A stretch of 64,000 nucleotides of DNA from Vibrio tubiashii ATCC 19109 (lineage in GTDB: Bacteria; Pseudomonadota; Gammaproteobacteria; Enterobacterales; Vibrionaceae), in assembly GCF_000772105.1 (NCBI RefSeq), contig NZ_CP009354.1, positions 868,001-932,000 on the forward strand, given 5' to 3'. The notes under the pieces are model-generated. The model did not search any database and was not told the DNA's origin. It was given only the letters and a program-made list of their open reading frames with translations. This document shows, one piece after another, positions 15,275-24,963 of this stretch; positions within the stretch are counted from its first letter, which is position 1; every line of letters starts with the position of its first letter. Both the position numbers and the translations under genes were made by a program.

Positions 15275-16312
15275 TTACGCCTTAGCTGCTTTTTGAAGAT
15301 TGATTAACGCTTTTGCTAGCTCTTCAGAAGGGCTAGAGTGAAGCAGCGGCAGCAGAACCATTCGTAACTCGGGCAGCATGACAAGATCGGCAAAAAGCTG
15401 GTTGAAGAGTGCTTGATTACCCGTCTGTGCCAACCTGAGTAGAAATTGCTCGGCTATATTCGCATCACTTAGCCAATGCCAGCTGCGCCCTGCAATACCA
15501 ATCAACACCTCTTGATGGCTTAATCTCGGTGAAGCGAGTACTTGGCTAACAATTGGCAGCGAGAGTGATTGCGGTGCACCGGATAACGCGCGCAGCAATG
15601 CTGACAGTAGGAATAGGTCCGGTTCGTTGCTATCAATTTGCTGTTGAGCCATTTCAACTAGGCGCTGCGCTAATTTTTGCGGTAAATCGGTATGCTCTAG
15701 GGCGCCGAGTAGGGCGTAGAGAGGTTCGTTAGGCAGGTGCTGCAACGCTTTTCTAACATTGACACCATTTTGTTCTTGCCCTAAACGTGCACAGATATCT
15801 GTGACTCCTTGTAAGCCAACGGTATGCCACTTATCCCACTCTAAACCACCAGAGAAGTAGTGCTGGGCATGCTCGTAATATTGGCTGCATGGCAGGTCCA
15901 GTTCAGCACGAATTTGGCTATGGAAAACGGCCATCTTATCTTCACCGGGTTTGAAGGTGTACGGGTTATTAGATAGCTTTTGCTGCTGCTCTTCGCTCAT
16001 CTCTTGATTTAAGCGCGTTCCCATTGCTTCAATCACATACTTGATGAAGTTACCCACATCAGCTTGCTTGAGTAAGCCGCGCTCGTCCAATTCAAACTTT
16101 AGAAACCATATCCACGGCTGTTGCTCCTGGTTCCAATAAGCAATCGCCAAGTGGGCCTTACGCTGCATTGGGTAAGGGTAAGGCTGCTGACCTTTTTCAA
16201 CATCGGCGAAGACTTTATTTTCAATCTTCTTGATTCGGCGACCAAGATCAAACACTTGATACTGACAGTCACTGTTGGTCAACAATTGGGTAAGGGTATG
16301 AATGGTTTCCAT
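15275..16312 (-). CDS. DUF3549 family protein
   Basis: A 345-residue soluble protein recognised as DUF3549, a family found in Vibrio and relatives. The N-terminal third has FDLGRRIKKIENKVFADVE and several tryptophan-rich strands (WNQEQQPWIWFLKFELDERG); the C-terminal half is alpha-helical and leucine-rich, resembling HEAT-like repeats (ALLGALEHTDLPQKLAQRLV). Function not established. It is followed immediately by DUF3301 and is divergent from the YqcC-truC pair. Confidence 0.83.
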   Translation of the reverse strand: METIHTLTQLLTNSDCQYQVFDLGRRIKKIENKVFADVEKGQQPYPYPMQRKAHLAIAYWNQEQQPWIWFLKFELDERGLLKQADVGNFIKYVIEAMGTRLNQEMSEEQQQKLSNNPYTFKPGEDKMAVFHSQIRAELDLPCSQYYEHAQHYFSGGLEWDKWHTVGLQGVTDICARLGQEQNGVNVRKALQHLPNEPLYALLGALEHTDLPQKLAQRLVEMAQQQIDSNEPDLFLLSALLRALSGAPQSLSLPIVSQVLASPRLSHQEVLIGIAGRSWHWLSDANIAEQFLLRLAQTGNQALFNQLFADLVMLPELRMVLLPLLHSSPSEELAKALINLQKAAKA

Positions 16313-16388
16313 TGGAGAATTGTCCTAACTTTCTTTCCTCTATAAATGGTACCCTTAGGGCAATTTTCAAGGTCAGTAACAAAGATAA

Positions 16389-16703
16389 ATGACAAAAGAG
16401 AAACAATTAGCCGCACTGATTGACCGTTTAGAGCTTTCCATGAAACAACTTGAACTATGGTGCTCAGAGCAACCCAGCGAACAAGCGTTGGCAAGCCAGC
16501 AGCCATTCGCACTGGATACCTTAGAGCCACAAGCGTGGTTGCAATGGGTATTCATTAGCAGAATGCGAGTGATGCTAGAGCAAAAACAACCATTACCAAG
16601 TGGCTTTTCGTTGTCACCCTATTTTGAAGAGTGTTGGAAAGAGCAATCTAACTTGCACCCAATTATAGCGATATTACGTCAGATCGATGAGGAGTGCCGT
16701 TGA
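16389..16703 (+). CDS. YqcC family protein (DUF446)
   Basis: A 104-residue helical protein similar to E. coli YqcC, with the conserved stretch LEPQAWLQWVFISRMRVMLE in the middle and SLSPYFEECWKE near the end. Function unknown. As in E. coli, it sits directly before truC: its TGA overlaps the truC ATG (TGATG), so the two are translationally coupled. Confidence 0.88.
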   Translation: MTKEKQLAALIDRLELSMKQLELWCSEQPSEQALASQQPFALDTLEPQAWLQWVFISRMRVMLEQKQPLPSGFSLSPYFEECWKEQSNLHPIIAILRQIDEECR

Positions 16704-17428
16704 TGCTAGAGATAGTGTATCAAGATGAGTATTTTGTCGCGGTAAACAAACCTGCAGGCATGTTAGTTCACCGTAGCTGGTTAGATAAACACGAAACTCA
16801 ATTCGTCATGCAGACGTTACGTGACCAAATAGGGCAGCATGTTTTCCCACTGCATCGACTCGATCGTCCTACATCTGGTGTGCTGATTTTTGCCCTGTCG
16901 AGTGAGGTCGCTTCTCAGGTGATGCCGATGTTTGCCAATCATGAAATGGAAAAAACGTATCACGCTATTGTCCGTGGCTGGATTGAAGAAGCGGCGCGCT
17001 TGGATTATCCGCTTAAAGTTGAACTAGATAAAATTGCCGATAAGCATGCTAGCCAAGAGAAAGAAGCGCAGGAGGCGATCACCGATTACCAACCTGTTGC
17101 GAAAGTCGAAATTCCTCACTCTACCGGTAAGTTTCCGACGACACGTTATTGTCTGATGGAGATGAAGCCATTAACGGGGCGTAAACATCAGCTAAGACGT
17201 CATATGGCGCACTTAAGGCACCCGATTGTGGGAGATACTACACATGGTGATGGTAAGCACAATAAGCTATTTCGAGAGATCTATGATTCACACCGATTGC
17301 TACTTCATGCTTCTAGCTTGAAGTTTGTTCACCCGTTTTCCGGACAAGAATTGCTGATTGAAGCAGGTATTGATGAAACTTGGCAGAGACTCTGTGCAGA
17401 GTTTAGTTGGAATATTCCGAAGTCGTAG
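16703..17428 (+). CDS. truC: tRNA pseudouridine(65) synthase
   Basis: Converts uridine 65 of tRNA to pseudouridine. The start MLEIVYQDEYFVAVNKPAG aligns with E. coli TruC and gives 241 residues; an upstream GTG in frame is rejected because GAGGAG is properly spaced for this ATG. The RluA-family catalytic motif HRLDRPTSGVLIFA contains the active-site aspartate, and LTGRKHQLRRHMAHL is the conserved RNA-binding loop. Coupled to yqcC. Confidence 0.93.
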   Translation: MLEIVYQDEYFVAVNKPAGMLVHRSWLDKHETQFVMQTLRDQIGQHVFPLHRLDRPTSGVLIFALSSEVASQVMPMFANHEMEKTYHAIVRGWIEEAARLDYPLKVELDKIADKHASQEKEAQEAITDYQPVAKVEIPHSTGKFPTTRYCLMEMKPLTGRKHQLRRHMAHLRHPIVGDTTHGDGKHNKLFREIYDSHRLLLHASSLKFVHPFSGQELLIEAGIDETWQRLCAEFSWNIPKS

Positions 17429-17436
17429 AGGAAACA

Positions 17437-17465
17437 AACCGTCACTTTAACCTGAAGTGACGGTT
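17437..17465 (-). terminator. Terminator of the Bor-type lipoprotein gene
   Basis: AACCGTCACTT (17437-17447) pairs with AAGTGACGGTT (17455-17465). On the minus strand it is followed by TTTGTTTCC, so it serves mainly the lipoprotein gene; it may also stop truC transcripts arriving from the other side. Confidence 0.75.
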
Positions 17466-17477
17466 GAAAAGCTGAGA

Positions 17478-17768
17478 TTACTTACAGTAAACACGCGCTT
17501 CACGAGGAGTGTAGATACCGAACGTGATAGTGCTGAATACGATATCTTTGAAAGTTTGCTGCGTTTCTACTTTAGCCACTTTATCTGCTGCTCCACATAC
17601 TTGTGTTGCGTCGATTTGCTTGCTTTGACCGATACCGCTCACAAAGAAGTGATGAGTTTTTAGTTCTGTCGCTTCATTTGTTTCTTGCGCTGGTGATACA
17701 ACGAACGTTTGTTGTGCACAGCCAGATGCCAATAGACTGATTGCCGCTGCGATGACAAGCTTTTTCAT
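17478..17768 (-). CDS. Bor family lipoprotein
   Basis: A 96-residue outer-membrane lipoprotein precursor. Residues 1-16 are a lipoprotein signal with lipobox LLASGC, cleaved before the cysteine. The mature part contains VCGAADKVAKVETQQTF and the C-terminal TFGIYTPREARVYCK, closely matching lambda Bor and the Iss serum-resistance proteins. Two cysteines in the mature part could form a disulfide. The start with MKKLVIAAA has an AAGGAAAG ribosome site; an upstream ATG at 17801 is less likely. In the Bor/Iss family some members raise serum survival; the role here is unknown. Confidence 0.85.
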   Translation of the reverse strand: MKKLVIAAAISLLASGCAQQTFVVSPAQETNEATELKTHHFFVSGIGQSKQIDATQVCGAADKVAKVETQQTFKDIVFSTITFGIYTPREARVYCK

Positions 17769-17935
17769 AACTCTTTCCTTAACTATTATAATTGGACTCA
17801 AATCGGCAAGCGTTCTAATTCGCCGGCCGAATGCAGTGTAACAAGTTTCTTATAAGTGTGTATGTCTTGAGTTTGTAATTATTTGTCATGTGATTGATTT
17901 TTGTGATGCTGATAACTGATTGAACCAGATAATAA

Positions 17936-17957
17936 AAAACCCTCCGAAGAGGGTTTT
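17936..17957 (-). terminator. Terminator of the xseB-ispA-dxs operon
   Basis: AAAACCCTC (17936-17944) pairs with GAGGGTTTT (17949-17957) around CGAA, followed on the minus strand by a run of T. It lies 25 bp after the dxs stop codon. Confidence 0.88.
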
Positions 17958-17981
17958 ATCAATAACAGTTCAAGTTCCAAT

Positions 17982-19847
17982 CTATTTGGCGATGTAATCA
18001 CGAATCGATTGTTCGATGCCTACAGCATCAAGCCCCAGTTCTTGGTGAAGTTCTTCTTGAGTACCTTGGGCGATGAATTTATCTGGCAAGCCAAGGTTTA
18101 GCACTGGCTTGATGATCTTTTCCTGCATCATAAACTCGATTACGCCCGCACCTGCGCCGCCAGCAATGGCATTCTCCTCTAGCGTAACCAGAACATCATG
18201 CTCATCAGCAAGTTGCTTGATAAGTGCTTCATCGAGAGGTTTGACAAAACGCATATCAGCGACGGTTGCATTAAGCGCGTCTGCTGCTTGTTGAGCACTG
18301 TTTAAGAAGGTGCCAAAGTTCAGAATAGCCACTTTTTCACCTTGGCGAACAATGCGGCCTTTACCGATTTCTAGCGCCGTGAAATCTTGTTTGATCTCTG
18401 CGCCTGTCCCGGTTCCGCGTGGGTAACGAACCGCAGATGGACCAGTATGCTTATGACCTGTATACAGCATCTGACGACACTCATTTTCGTCACTTGGTGC
18501 CATGATGACCATGTTCGGGATACAGCGCATAAAGCTCAGATCGAACGCGCCTTGGTGGGTCTGACCATCAGCACCAACAAGGCCTGCTCGGTCAATCGCG
18601 AACATGACAGGTAAGTCCATGATCGCAACATCATGAATGAGCTGATCATAACCACGCTGCAAGAAGGTCGAGTAGATAGCTACAATAGGGTGGTCACCTG
18701 CGATGGCCATACCTGTAGCTAACGTCACGGCGTGTTGCTCTGCGATTGCGACGTCAAAATATTGATCTGGATACTCTTTAGAGAATCGAACCATACCTGA
18801 GCCTTCACGCATTGCTGGTGTAATAGCCATCAGTTTTGGATCTTGCGCGGCCATATCACATAGGAAATCACCAAAAATTTTCGAGTAACTTGGCTTTCCA
18901 CCGCTGCTCTTAGGCAATGAAGTATGGCTAGGGTCAAACTTAGGTACACCGTGGTAGCCGATCGGATCTTTTTCCGCTGGCTCATAACCTTTGCCCTTTT
19001 TGGTCATGATGTGTAAGAACTGCGGACCTTTTAGCTCGCGCATGTTTTTGAGCGTTTTAACTAGCTCATTCACATCATGGCCGTCGACTGGACCAATGTA
19101 GTTAAAACCAAGTTCTTCAAATAGAGTTCCTGGGACAACCATGCCTTTAAGGTGCTCTTCAGTGCGACGAACCAGTTCTTTAATCGGTGGTACACCTGAA
19201 AGCACTTTTTTACCACCTTCACGGATAGAGGTGTATAAGCTGCCGGATAGCACTTGAGCGAGATGGTTGTTAAGTGCACCAACGTTCTCTGAAATCGACA
19301 TTTCGTTGTCGTTGAGAATTACCAGCATATCAGGATGCACATCACCAGCGTGGTTCATCGCTTCAAATGCCATACCCGCTGTAATTGCACCATCACCAAT
19401 CACGCTAACCACTTTACGGTTTTGCTCTTCTTTACCGGCGCTGATTGCCATACCCAGTGCCGCACTAATTGAAGTTGATGAGTGACCTACCGATAAGGTG
19501 TCATATTCACTTTCTTCGCGCCATGGGAAAGGATGCAATCCATCTTTTTGACGGATAGTAGACATTTGGTCACGGCGACCCGTCAGGATTTTGTGCGGGT
19601 ATGCTTGATGGCCAACATCCCAAACCAATTGGTCAAATGGAGTGTTGTAGACGTAATGCAGAGCAACGGTAAGCTCAACTGTCCCTAAACCTGATGCGAG
19701 GTGACCGCTCGACTGACTTACTGAATTCAATAAGTAGGTGCGTAATTCATCACACAGTTTAGGTAGTACTTCTTTTGGAAGACTACGTAGCTCGTCAGGT
19801 GTATCTGCTAAAGCCAGTGTTGGATATTTCGAAATATCAAGAGTCAT
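17982..19847 (-). CDS. dxs: 1-deoxy-D-xylulose-5-phosphate synthase
   Basis: First enzyme of the MEP isoprenoid pathway, joining pyruvate and glyceraldehyde 3-phosphate; also feeds thiamine and pyridoxal synthesis. The start [20 protein letters not shown] gives 621 residues, the usual Dxs length; a longer in-frame extension overlapping ispA is rejected. Motifs: [20 protein letters not shown] with the catalytic histidine, the ThDP/Mg motif [19 protein letters not shown], and [12 protein letters not shown] in the transketolase-like domain. The ribosome site is weak, suggesting coupling to ispA, whose stop is about 20 bp upstream. Confidence 0.96.
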   Translation of the reverse strand: MTLDISKYPTLALADTPDELRSLPKEVLPKLCDELRTYLLNSVSQSSGHLASGLGTVELTVALHYVYNTPFDQLVWDVGHQAYPHKILTGRRDQMSTIRQKDGLHPFPWREESEYDTLSVGHSSTSISAALGMAISAGKEEQNRKVVSVIGDGAITAGMAFEAMNHAGDVHPDMLVILNDNEMSISENVGALNNHLAQVLSGSLYTSIREGGKKVLSGVPPIKELVRRTEEHLKGMVVPGTLFEELGFNYIGPVDGHDVNELVKTLKNMRELKGPQFLHIMTKKGKGYEPAEKDPIGYHGVPKFDPSHTSLPKSSGGKPSYSKIFGDFLCDMAAQDPKLMAITPAMREGSGMVRFSKEYPDQYFDVAIAEQHAVTLATGMAIAGDHPIVAIYSTFLQRGYDQLIHDVAIMDLPVMFAIDRAGLVGADGQTHQGAFDLSFMRCIPNMVIMAPSDENECRQMLYTGHKHTGPSAVRYPRGTGTGAEIKQDFTALEIGKGRIVRQGEKVAILNFGTFLNSAQQAADALNATVADMRFVKPLDEALIKQLADEHDVLVTLEENAIAGGAGAGVIEFMMQEKIIKPVLNLGLPDKFIAQGTQEELHQELGLDAVGIEQSIRDYIAK

Positions 19848-19869
19848 ATAAAAATGCGCGCTTATAGTG

Positions 19870-20763
19870 TTAGTTCTTGCGCTCGACGACGTATCGGGCG
19901 AACTCTTCGAGTAACTCTGTATTGTATGGGATTGCTTCCAAAGCTTGAAGAGCTTCATTTAACAGAGTGTGAGCTTTGTTAATAGCTCCGTCCAATCCAA
20001 GCAGCGCTGGATAGGTGCTTTTGTTTAATTCTTGGTCAGAACCTTGAGGTTTACCTAAAGTTTCGGTATCACTGATGATATCTAAAATATCGTCTTGAAC
20101 CTGAAACGCGAGACCAATTGCATCAGCGAACATATCAAGTTGAGGCATCACCTCTAACCCTTTTTCTCCGGCGGCAAGCGCGCCAAGACGAATGGCAGAT
20201 TTCATTAAGGCGCCTGTCTTGTTGCGGTGAATTGCTTCCAATTCTTGCAATGAAACTTGTTTGTTCTCTGCCGCTAGGTCAAGAGCCTGTCCCATACACA
20301 TGCCATTGGCACCTGAAGCATCGGCAAGAACTTTTACCATCTTTATACGGTTGCTTTCAGCGTTTGGGTTCATTGAACCCTCCGCAAGAATTGTAAACGC
20401 TAAGGTTTGCAGCGCGTCGCCAGTGAGAATTGCCGTTGCTTCGTCGAACTTAACATGGCAGGTTGCTTTGCCACGGCGCAGTTCATCATCATCCATAGCG
20501 GGAAGATCATCGTGGATAAGTGAGTACGCATGGATGCACTCGACGGCAGACGCTGGAGTGTCTAGGTCGTCAAGCTTGCAACCTAACATTTGACCTGTGA
20601 TATAGACAAGAAAAGGTCGTGCGCGTTTGCCCCCAAGCAATAAGCCATAACGCATGGCTTCGATAAGGGGGAGGTTTTGGTGTGGCAGTGCTTGCAGCCA
20701 GTGTTCAAGCTGAGCATTGTTTCGCTGTTGAAGTGAGGTTAATGCCTCATGCATGGCAGACAT
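19870..20763 (-). CDS. ispA: (2E,6E)-farnesyl diphosphate synthase
   Basis: Adds isopentenyl units to make farnesyl diphosphate, precursor of quinone tails and undecaprenyl carriers. It has 297 residues. The first aspartate-rich motif is [15 protein letters not shown], the second [23 protein letters not shown] near residue 43 binds IPP. A second in-frame ATG lies three codons in (MHEAL), and either could be the true start. It is the middle gene of xseB-ispA-dxs, an order shared with E. coli. Confidence 0.95.
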   Translation of the reverse strand: MSAMHEALTSLQQRNNAQLEHWLQALPHQNLPLIEAMRYGLLLGGKRARPFLVYITGQMLGCKLDDLDTPASAVECIHAYSLIHDDLPAMDDDELRRGKATCHVKFDEATAILTGDALQTLAFTILAEGSMNPNAESNRIKMVKVLADASGANGMCMGQALDLAAENKQVSLQELEAIHRNKTGALMKSAIRLGALAAGEKGLEVMPQLDMFADAIGLAFQVQDDILDIISDTETLGKPQGSDQELNKSTYPALLGLDGAINKAHTLLNEALQALEAIPYNTELLEEFARYVVERKN

Positions 20764-20773
20764 CTTCTATAAA

Positions 20774-21019
20774 TTATTGTTCAGGCTGAGCGTTAAAATC
20801 AGATAGTGGAGATTCATCATCATTTTGCAACAAGATGCTAACGCGCTGTTCTGCATCGCTCAGTTTAGATTGTCCTGAACGAGCAAGGGCAATGCCGCGC
20901 TCGAATTTTTTCAATGCATCTTCTAGTGCTAAATCACCATTTTCGAGGTTTTCAACGATCACATCAAGCTCTTCAATGGTCGCCTCAAAGGTCATGTTTT
21001 CTGGTTTCTTGCTCGCCAT
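20774..21019 (-). CDS. xseB: Exodeoxyribonuclease VII small subunit
   Basis: Small accessory subunit of exonuclease VII, which degrades single-stranded DNA. The start MASKKPENMTFEATIEEL gives about 81 residues, like E. coli XseB; an upstream in-frame start at 21046 is rejected. The NLENGDLALEDALKKFERGI stretch is the family signature, forming the helical pair that contacts XseA. The acidic tail is variable. The xseA gene is elsewhere, as usual. Ten base pairs separate it from ispA. Confidence 0.93.
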   Translation of the reverse strand: MASKKPENMTFEATIEELDVIVENLENGDLALEDALKKFERGIALARSGQSKLSDAEQRVSILLQNDDESPLSDFNAQPEQ

Positions 21020-21215
21020 AACTATTCTACCGAGATAAAGATGCACGAAAGTTACCTTAGCCGATAATGATGGTCAAATTTAACCGAGTAAATTTGTCAG
21101 AAAAATCGAGCTTGTACGGTCATATTCTGCGCAGGTACTCAATATAGGGCTAAAGTCTATTAGGCACTTGGCACTCAGCATCTATATTTATGTGAGTACA
21201 GTACCAATAAAATAC

Positions 21216-21241
21216 TAAAGATCTTAAGATGTTGCCGATAT
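21216..21241 (+). promoter_or_regulatory. Sigma-28 (FliA)-type promoter of pomAB
   Basis: TAAA (21216-21219) and GCCGATAT (21234-21241) are separated by 14 bp, close to the flagellar sigma consensus TAAA-N15-GCCGATAA. It lies 40 bp before the pomA start. The polar motor genes of vibrios are late flagellar genes, so this fits. Confidence 0.55.
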
Positions 21242-21280
21242 AATTTGTTAGAAGCTTAAAGATAGCATGAGGAGTGCTCT

Positions 21281-22045
21281 GTGGATTTAGCAACGCTGGT
21301 AGGACTGATTGGCGGTTTTGCTTTCGTCATCATGGCAATGATACTGGGCGGAAGCATCATGATGTTCATCGACGTAACGTCGATTCTTATCGTGGTGGGT
21401 GGCTCTACCTTCGTAGTGTTGATGAAGTTCACTATGGGACAGTTCTTTGGTGCAGCCAAAATCGCTGGTAAAGCGTTTATGTTTAAAGCGGATGAACCAG
21501 AAGACTTGATTGCTAAAGTAGTCGAAATGGCGGATGCAGCGCGTAAAGGTGGCTTTCTTGCACTAGAAGAGATGGAAATCACCAATAGCTTCATGCAAAA
21601 GGGTATCGACTTGCTGGTGGATGGTCACGACGCGGATGTAGTTCGCGCGGCACTACAAAAAGATATTGCGCTAACAGATGAGCGACATGATTTTGGTTCT
21701 AGCGTGTTTAGAGCCTTCGGTGACGTTGCACCTGCAATGGGCATGATCGGTACTCTAGTCGGTCTGGTTGCCATGCTATCAAACATGGATGACCCGAAAG
21801 CAATCGGCCCGGCAATGGCTGTTGCACTTCTTACCACACTCTATGGCGCAATTCTTTCCAACATGGTGTTCTTCCCGATCGCCGATAAGCTTTCCCTTCG
21901 TCGTGAGCAAGAAAAACTCAATCGTCGCCTTATTATGGATGGTGTGCTTGCGATTCAAGATGGTCAAAACCCACGCGTTATTGACAGCTATCTGAAGAAT
22001 TACCTCAATGAAGGTAAGCGTGCCCTTGATGTAGATAACGAGTAA
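21281..22045 (+). CDS. pomA: Flagellar motor stator protein PomA (sodium-driven)
   Basis: Inner-membrane stator subunit that couples sodium flow to rotation of the polar flagellum. It has 254 residues and four transmembrane helices: the first two near residues 3-20 and 32-50, then the large cytoplasmic loop with rotor-contacting charged residues (ADAARKGGFLALEEMEI), then helices 3-4 starting at APAMGMIGTLVGLVAML. Sequence is nearly that of V. alginolyticus PomA. The start is GTG with a GAGGAG ribosome site just upstream. It lies 10 bp before pomB. Confidence 0.96.
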   Translation: MDLATLVGLIGGFAFVIMAMILGGSIMMFIDVTSILIVVGGSTFVVLMKFTMGQFFGAAKIAGKAFMFKADEPEDLIAKVVEMADAARKGGFLALEEMEITNSFMQKGIDLLVDGHDADVVRAALQKDIALTDERHDFGSSVFRAFGDVAPAMGMIGTLVGLVAMLSNMDDPKAIGPAMAVALLTTLYGAILSNMVFFPIADKLSLRREQEKLNRRLIMDGVLAIQDGQNPRVIDSYLKNYLNEGKRALDVDNE

Positions 22046-22055
22046 GGTCACTGAT

Positions 22056-22997
22056 ATGGAAGAAGAAGAACCAAAATGTCCGCCACCTGGCCTCCCGCTA
22101 TGGATGGGGACTTTTGCTGACTTAATGTCGCTCTTGATGTGTTTCTTCGTACTACTGCTCTCGTTTTCTGAAATGGATGTACTGAAGTTTAAACAGATCG
22201 CCGGCTCAATGAAGTTCGCTTTTGGTGTGCAGAACCGATTGGAAGTGAAAGACATCCCGAAAGGGACAAGTATCATTGCTCAGGAATTTAGACCGGGTCG
22301 ACCAGAGCCGACGCCTATTGACGTTATCATGCAGCAAACCATTGATATTACTCAGCAAACGCTAGAGTTTCACGAAGGTGAGTCAGACCGAGCCGGAGGT
22401 ACGCAGCGTGATGAAGGTAAAATGACGGGTGGGCAATCACCGGATACCTCAACGCAAAACAACCAAAACTCTGAGTCAGACAACGAACAGCAACAATCGG
22501 CTGAGATGTCTCAAGAGCTTGAAACCTTAATGGAAAGCATCAAGAAAGCGTTGGAGCGAGAGATAGAACAAGGGGCAATTGAAGTTGAAAACCTAGGTCA
22601 GCAGATTGATATTCGCATTCGTGAGAAAGGCGCGTTTCCTGAAGGGTCGGCATTCTTACAACCTAAGTTCCGTCCTCTGGTTCGTCAAATTGCCGATCTA
22701 GTCAAAGATATACCGGGAATCATCCGAGTGTCAGGACATACTGACAATCAACGAATTGATTCTGAGCTCTACCGTTCTAATTGGGATTTATCGGCGCAGC
22801 GAGCGGTTTCCGTCGCTCAGGAGATGGAGAAGGTCCGCGGCTTTGACCATCAGCGTCTTCGCGTCAGAGGCATGGCAGATACAGAGCCACTTGGCCCCAA
22901 CGATACTGAAGCGCAGCGTTCTCGTAACCGCCGGGTTGAGATCAGTATTATGCAAGGGGAAGCGCTGTTAAGCGACGAAGTCCCAGTCATTCAATAA
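22056..22997 (+). CDS. pomB: Flagellar motor stator protein PomB (sodium-driven)
   Basis: Partner of PomA, 313 residues. One transmembrane helix (about 16-40) carries Asp22 in GTFADLMSLLMCFF, equivalent to the sodium-binding Asp24 of V. alginolyticus PomB. A plug/linker region follows (about 41-150, rich in glutamine, serine and glycine), then the OmpA-like peptidoglycan-binding domain with FPEGSAFLQPKFRPL, VSGHTDN and RSNWDLSAQRAVSV. It is followed by a strong terminator. Confidence 0.96.
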   Translation: MEEEEPKCPPPGLPLWMGTFADLMSLLMCFFVLLLSFSEMDVLKFKQIAGSMKFAFGVQNRLEVKDIPKGTSIIAQEFRPGRPEPTPIDVIMQQTIDITQQTLEFHEGESDRAGGTQRDEGKMTGGQSPDTSTQNNQNSESDNEQQQSAEMSQELETLMESIKKALEREIEQGAIEVENLGQQIDIRIREKGAFPEGSAFLQPKFRPLVRQIADLVKDIPGIIRVSGHTDNQRIDSELYRSNWDLSAQRAVSVAQEMEKVRGFDHQRLRVRGMADTEPLGPNDTEAQRSRNRRVEISIMQGEALLSDEVPVIQ

Positions 22998-23002
22998 AAG
23001 AT

Positions 23003-23033
23003 AAAAAGACGAGCACAAACGCTCGTCTTTTTT
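23003..23033 (+). terminator. Terminator of pomAB
   Basis: AAAAAGACGAGC (23003-23014) pairs with GCTCGTCTTTTT (23021-23032), loop ACAAAC, inside a T-run. Confidence 0.9.
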
Positions 23034-23138
23034 ATGGTCTTTGCTTCATGTATAATCTTGCGCCCTTAGAGGCAGCACATCGCTGCTAGGCTCAATAGAG
23101 CGTGAAAATAGCGAAACAGTTAACTTGTGAAGTGAATT

Positions 23139-24587
23139 ATGAAATTTATCGTAAAGCCCCATCCAGAAATTTTTGTAAAAAGTGAGTCTGTGCGTAAGCG
23201 CTTCACAAAGATTCTTGAATGCAACATTCGTAACGTAATCAAGAGTCGTACAGAGTCTGTTGCTGTTTTCAACCGTCGTGACCACATTGAAGTAACGGCG
23301 GAAACGGATGAATTCCACAAAGAGACAATCGAAGTATTGACTCATACGCCGGGCATCCACCACGTACTTGAAGTACAACAGTCAGAATTTAAAGACTTAC
23401 ACGATATCTTCGAGCAAGTACTGGAACTTAACCGTCCTAACCTTGAGGGCAAAACGTTTGTTGTTCGTGCCAAGCGTCGTGGTAAGCATGATTTCACTTC
23501 TATTGAACTAGAGCGTTACGTAGGTGGTGGTCTTAACCAAGCGATCGAAAGCGCGAGCGTAAAACTGCGTAACCCAGATGTGACGGTTAAAGTGGAAGTA
23601 GTTAACGAGAAGCTTAACCAAGTTATCAAACGTTACAAAGGTCTTGGTGGTTTCCCTCTTGGTACACAAGAAGATGTTTTGAGCCTGATCTCTGGCGGTT
23701 TTGACTCTGGCGTATCAAGCTATCTGCACATCAAACGTGGTTCAAAAGTCCATTACTGCTTCTTTAACCTCGGCGGCCCTGCGCACGAAATTGGTGTCAA
23801 ACAGGTTTCTCACTATCTGTGGAACAAGTACGGTTCATCAGCAAAAGTACGCTTCATCTCGGTCGATTTTGAGCCAGTCGTGGCTGAAATTCTAGAGAAA
23901 GTCGATGACGGTCAAATGGGCGTTATCCTTAAGCGTATGTTTATGCGTGCTGCGGGTATGGTGGCTGAGAAGTTTAAGATTGAAGCGCTAGTGACTGGTG
24001 AAGCATTAGGTCAGGTATCAAGCCAAACCCTAACGAACCTGCGTCATATCGACAATGTGACAGATACTTTGATTCTTCGTCCGCTTATCAACTGGGATAA
24101 AGAAGACATCATCAATCTAGCTCGTGACATCGGTACTGAAGATTTCGCTAAGACCATGCCGGAATATTGTGGCGTAATTTCTAAGAAGCCAACGGTTAAA
24201 GCGGTTAAAGCGAAACTGGACACTGAAGAAGAGAAGTTCGACTTTGATATTCTAGAGCAGGTTGTTCGTGACGCGCGTGTCATGGATATTCGTGATATTG
24301 CCAAAGAAACCGAACAAGCTGCACCAGAAGTTGAGCAAGTTCAAGCAGTGGAAGAGCACGCGATCGTACTCGATATCCGTAGCCCCGAAGAAGAAGACGA
24401 CAATCCACTTGAGATTGATGGCGTTGAAGTGAAACACATCCCATTCTTCAAGCTAGGCACTCAGTTCGGTGATTTAGACCAATCTAAATCTTACCTGCTT
24501 TACTGTGACCGTGGCGTGATGAGTCGTCTACAAGCTCTTTATCTTCAAGAGCAAGGCTTTAACAACGTTAAGGTTTACCGCCCGTAG
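23139..24587 (+). CDS. thiI: tRNA 4-thiouridine synthase / thiamine sulfur carrier protein ThiI
   Basis: Makes 4-thiouridine at tRNA position 8 and supplies sulfur for the thiamine thiazole. It has 482 residues: an N-terminal ferredoxin-like/THUMP region (1-165), the PP-loop ATP site SGGFDS at 185-190, and a C-terminal rhodanese domain with the persulfide Cys456 in YCDRGVMS. The position of Cys456 equals that in E. coli. It is a single gene between two terminators. Confidence 0.96.
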   Translation: MKFIVKPHPEIFVKSESVRKRFTKILECNIRNVIKSRTESVAVFNRRDHIEVTAETDEFHKETIEVLTHTPGIHHVLEVQQSEFKDLHDIFEQVLELNRPNLEGKTFVVRAKRRGKHDFTSIELERYVGGGLNQAIESASVKLRNPDVTVKVEVVNEKLNQVIKRYKGLGGFPLGTQEDVLSLISGGFDSGVSSYLHIKRGSKVHYCFFNLGGPAHEIGVKQVSHYLWNKYGSSAKVRFISVDFEPVVAEILEKVDDGQMGVILKRMFMRAAGMVAEKFKIEALVTGEALGQVSSQTLTNLRHIDNVTDTLILRPLINWDKEDIINLARDIGTEDFAKTMPEYCGVISKKPTVKAVKAKLDTEEEKFDFDILEQVVRDARVMDIRDIAKETEQAAPEVEQVQAVEEHAIVLDIRSPEEEDDNPLEIDGVEVKHIPFFKLGTQFGDLDQSKSYLLYCDRGVMSRLQALYLQEQGFNNVKVYRP

Positions 24588-24608
24588 CGAGCACTCCATA
24601 TAGTACTA

Positions 24609-24643
24609 AAAGCGCAAATCGTTGATTCGGTTTGCGCTTTTTA
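24609..24643 (+). terminator. Terminator of thiI
   Basis: AAAGCGCAAA (24609-24618) pairs with TTTGCGCTTT (24631-24640) around a 12-base loop, followed by TTAG. Confidence 0.8.
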
Positions 24644-24670
24644 GTTTGTAGCGAGTGGAATTTGGCGCAT

Positions 24671-24870
24671 AAAAAAACACCGCCATCGAGGCGGTGCTAA
24701 ATATTTGACAGACAGGTCAAAATAAATACAGGAAGTATATGTTTCGTTTCCTATGGAAACAAAACTGGTAGAAACCTACCGAACTCGAAATACGAGTTTG
24801 CAAACACAACATCGCAACAAAAGGTCAATTGATTTAAAGCATAAATCAAGCCGTTCTGACTTCTTGCTGC
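24671..24870 (-). ncRNA. gcvB: GcvB small regulatory RNA
   Basis: On the minus strand, divergent from gcvA as in E. coli. The RNA contains a GT-rich tract (TTGTTGCGATGTTGTGTTTG, 24800-24819), corresponding to the seed region R1 that pairs with mRNAs of peptide and amino-acid transporters, then ACTTCCTGTATTTA and GACCTGTCTGTCA as in enteric GcvB, and a terminator with CACCGCC/GGCGGTG stem and T7. A perfect-spacing sigma-70 promoter (TTGCCT, 17 bp, TATATT) sits at 24878-24906. Predicted length about 200 nt matches the E. coli RNA. Confidence 0.92.
24678..24696 (-). terminator. Terminator of gcvB
   Basis: CACCGCC (24678-24684) pairs with GGCGGTG (24690-24696), loop of five, followed by seven T on the minus strand (24671-24677). 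Confidence 0.9.
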
Positions 24871-24877
24871 GGGGTGA

Positions 24878-24906
24878 AATATAGAATTTCTCTGGTCGTC
24901 AGGCAA
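24878..24906 (-). promoter_or_regulatory. gcvB promoter
   Basis: Minus-strand -35 TTGCCT (24901-24906) and -10 TATATT (24878-24883) with exactly 17 bp between; predicted start near 24870. In enterics GcvA activates this promoter from sites in the shared gcvA-gcvB region. Confidence 0.7.
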
Positions 24907-24963
24907 CGGACATTTTATAATGTTTCAGATAAAAAAAACTAATCCAATTTATAGAAGGTCACT

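Noticed and set aside
19848..19958. N-terminal extension of Dxs (37 residues)
   Set aside because: It overlaps the end of ispA, lacks family similarity, and the [11 protein letters not shown] start gives the usual length.
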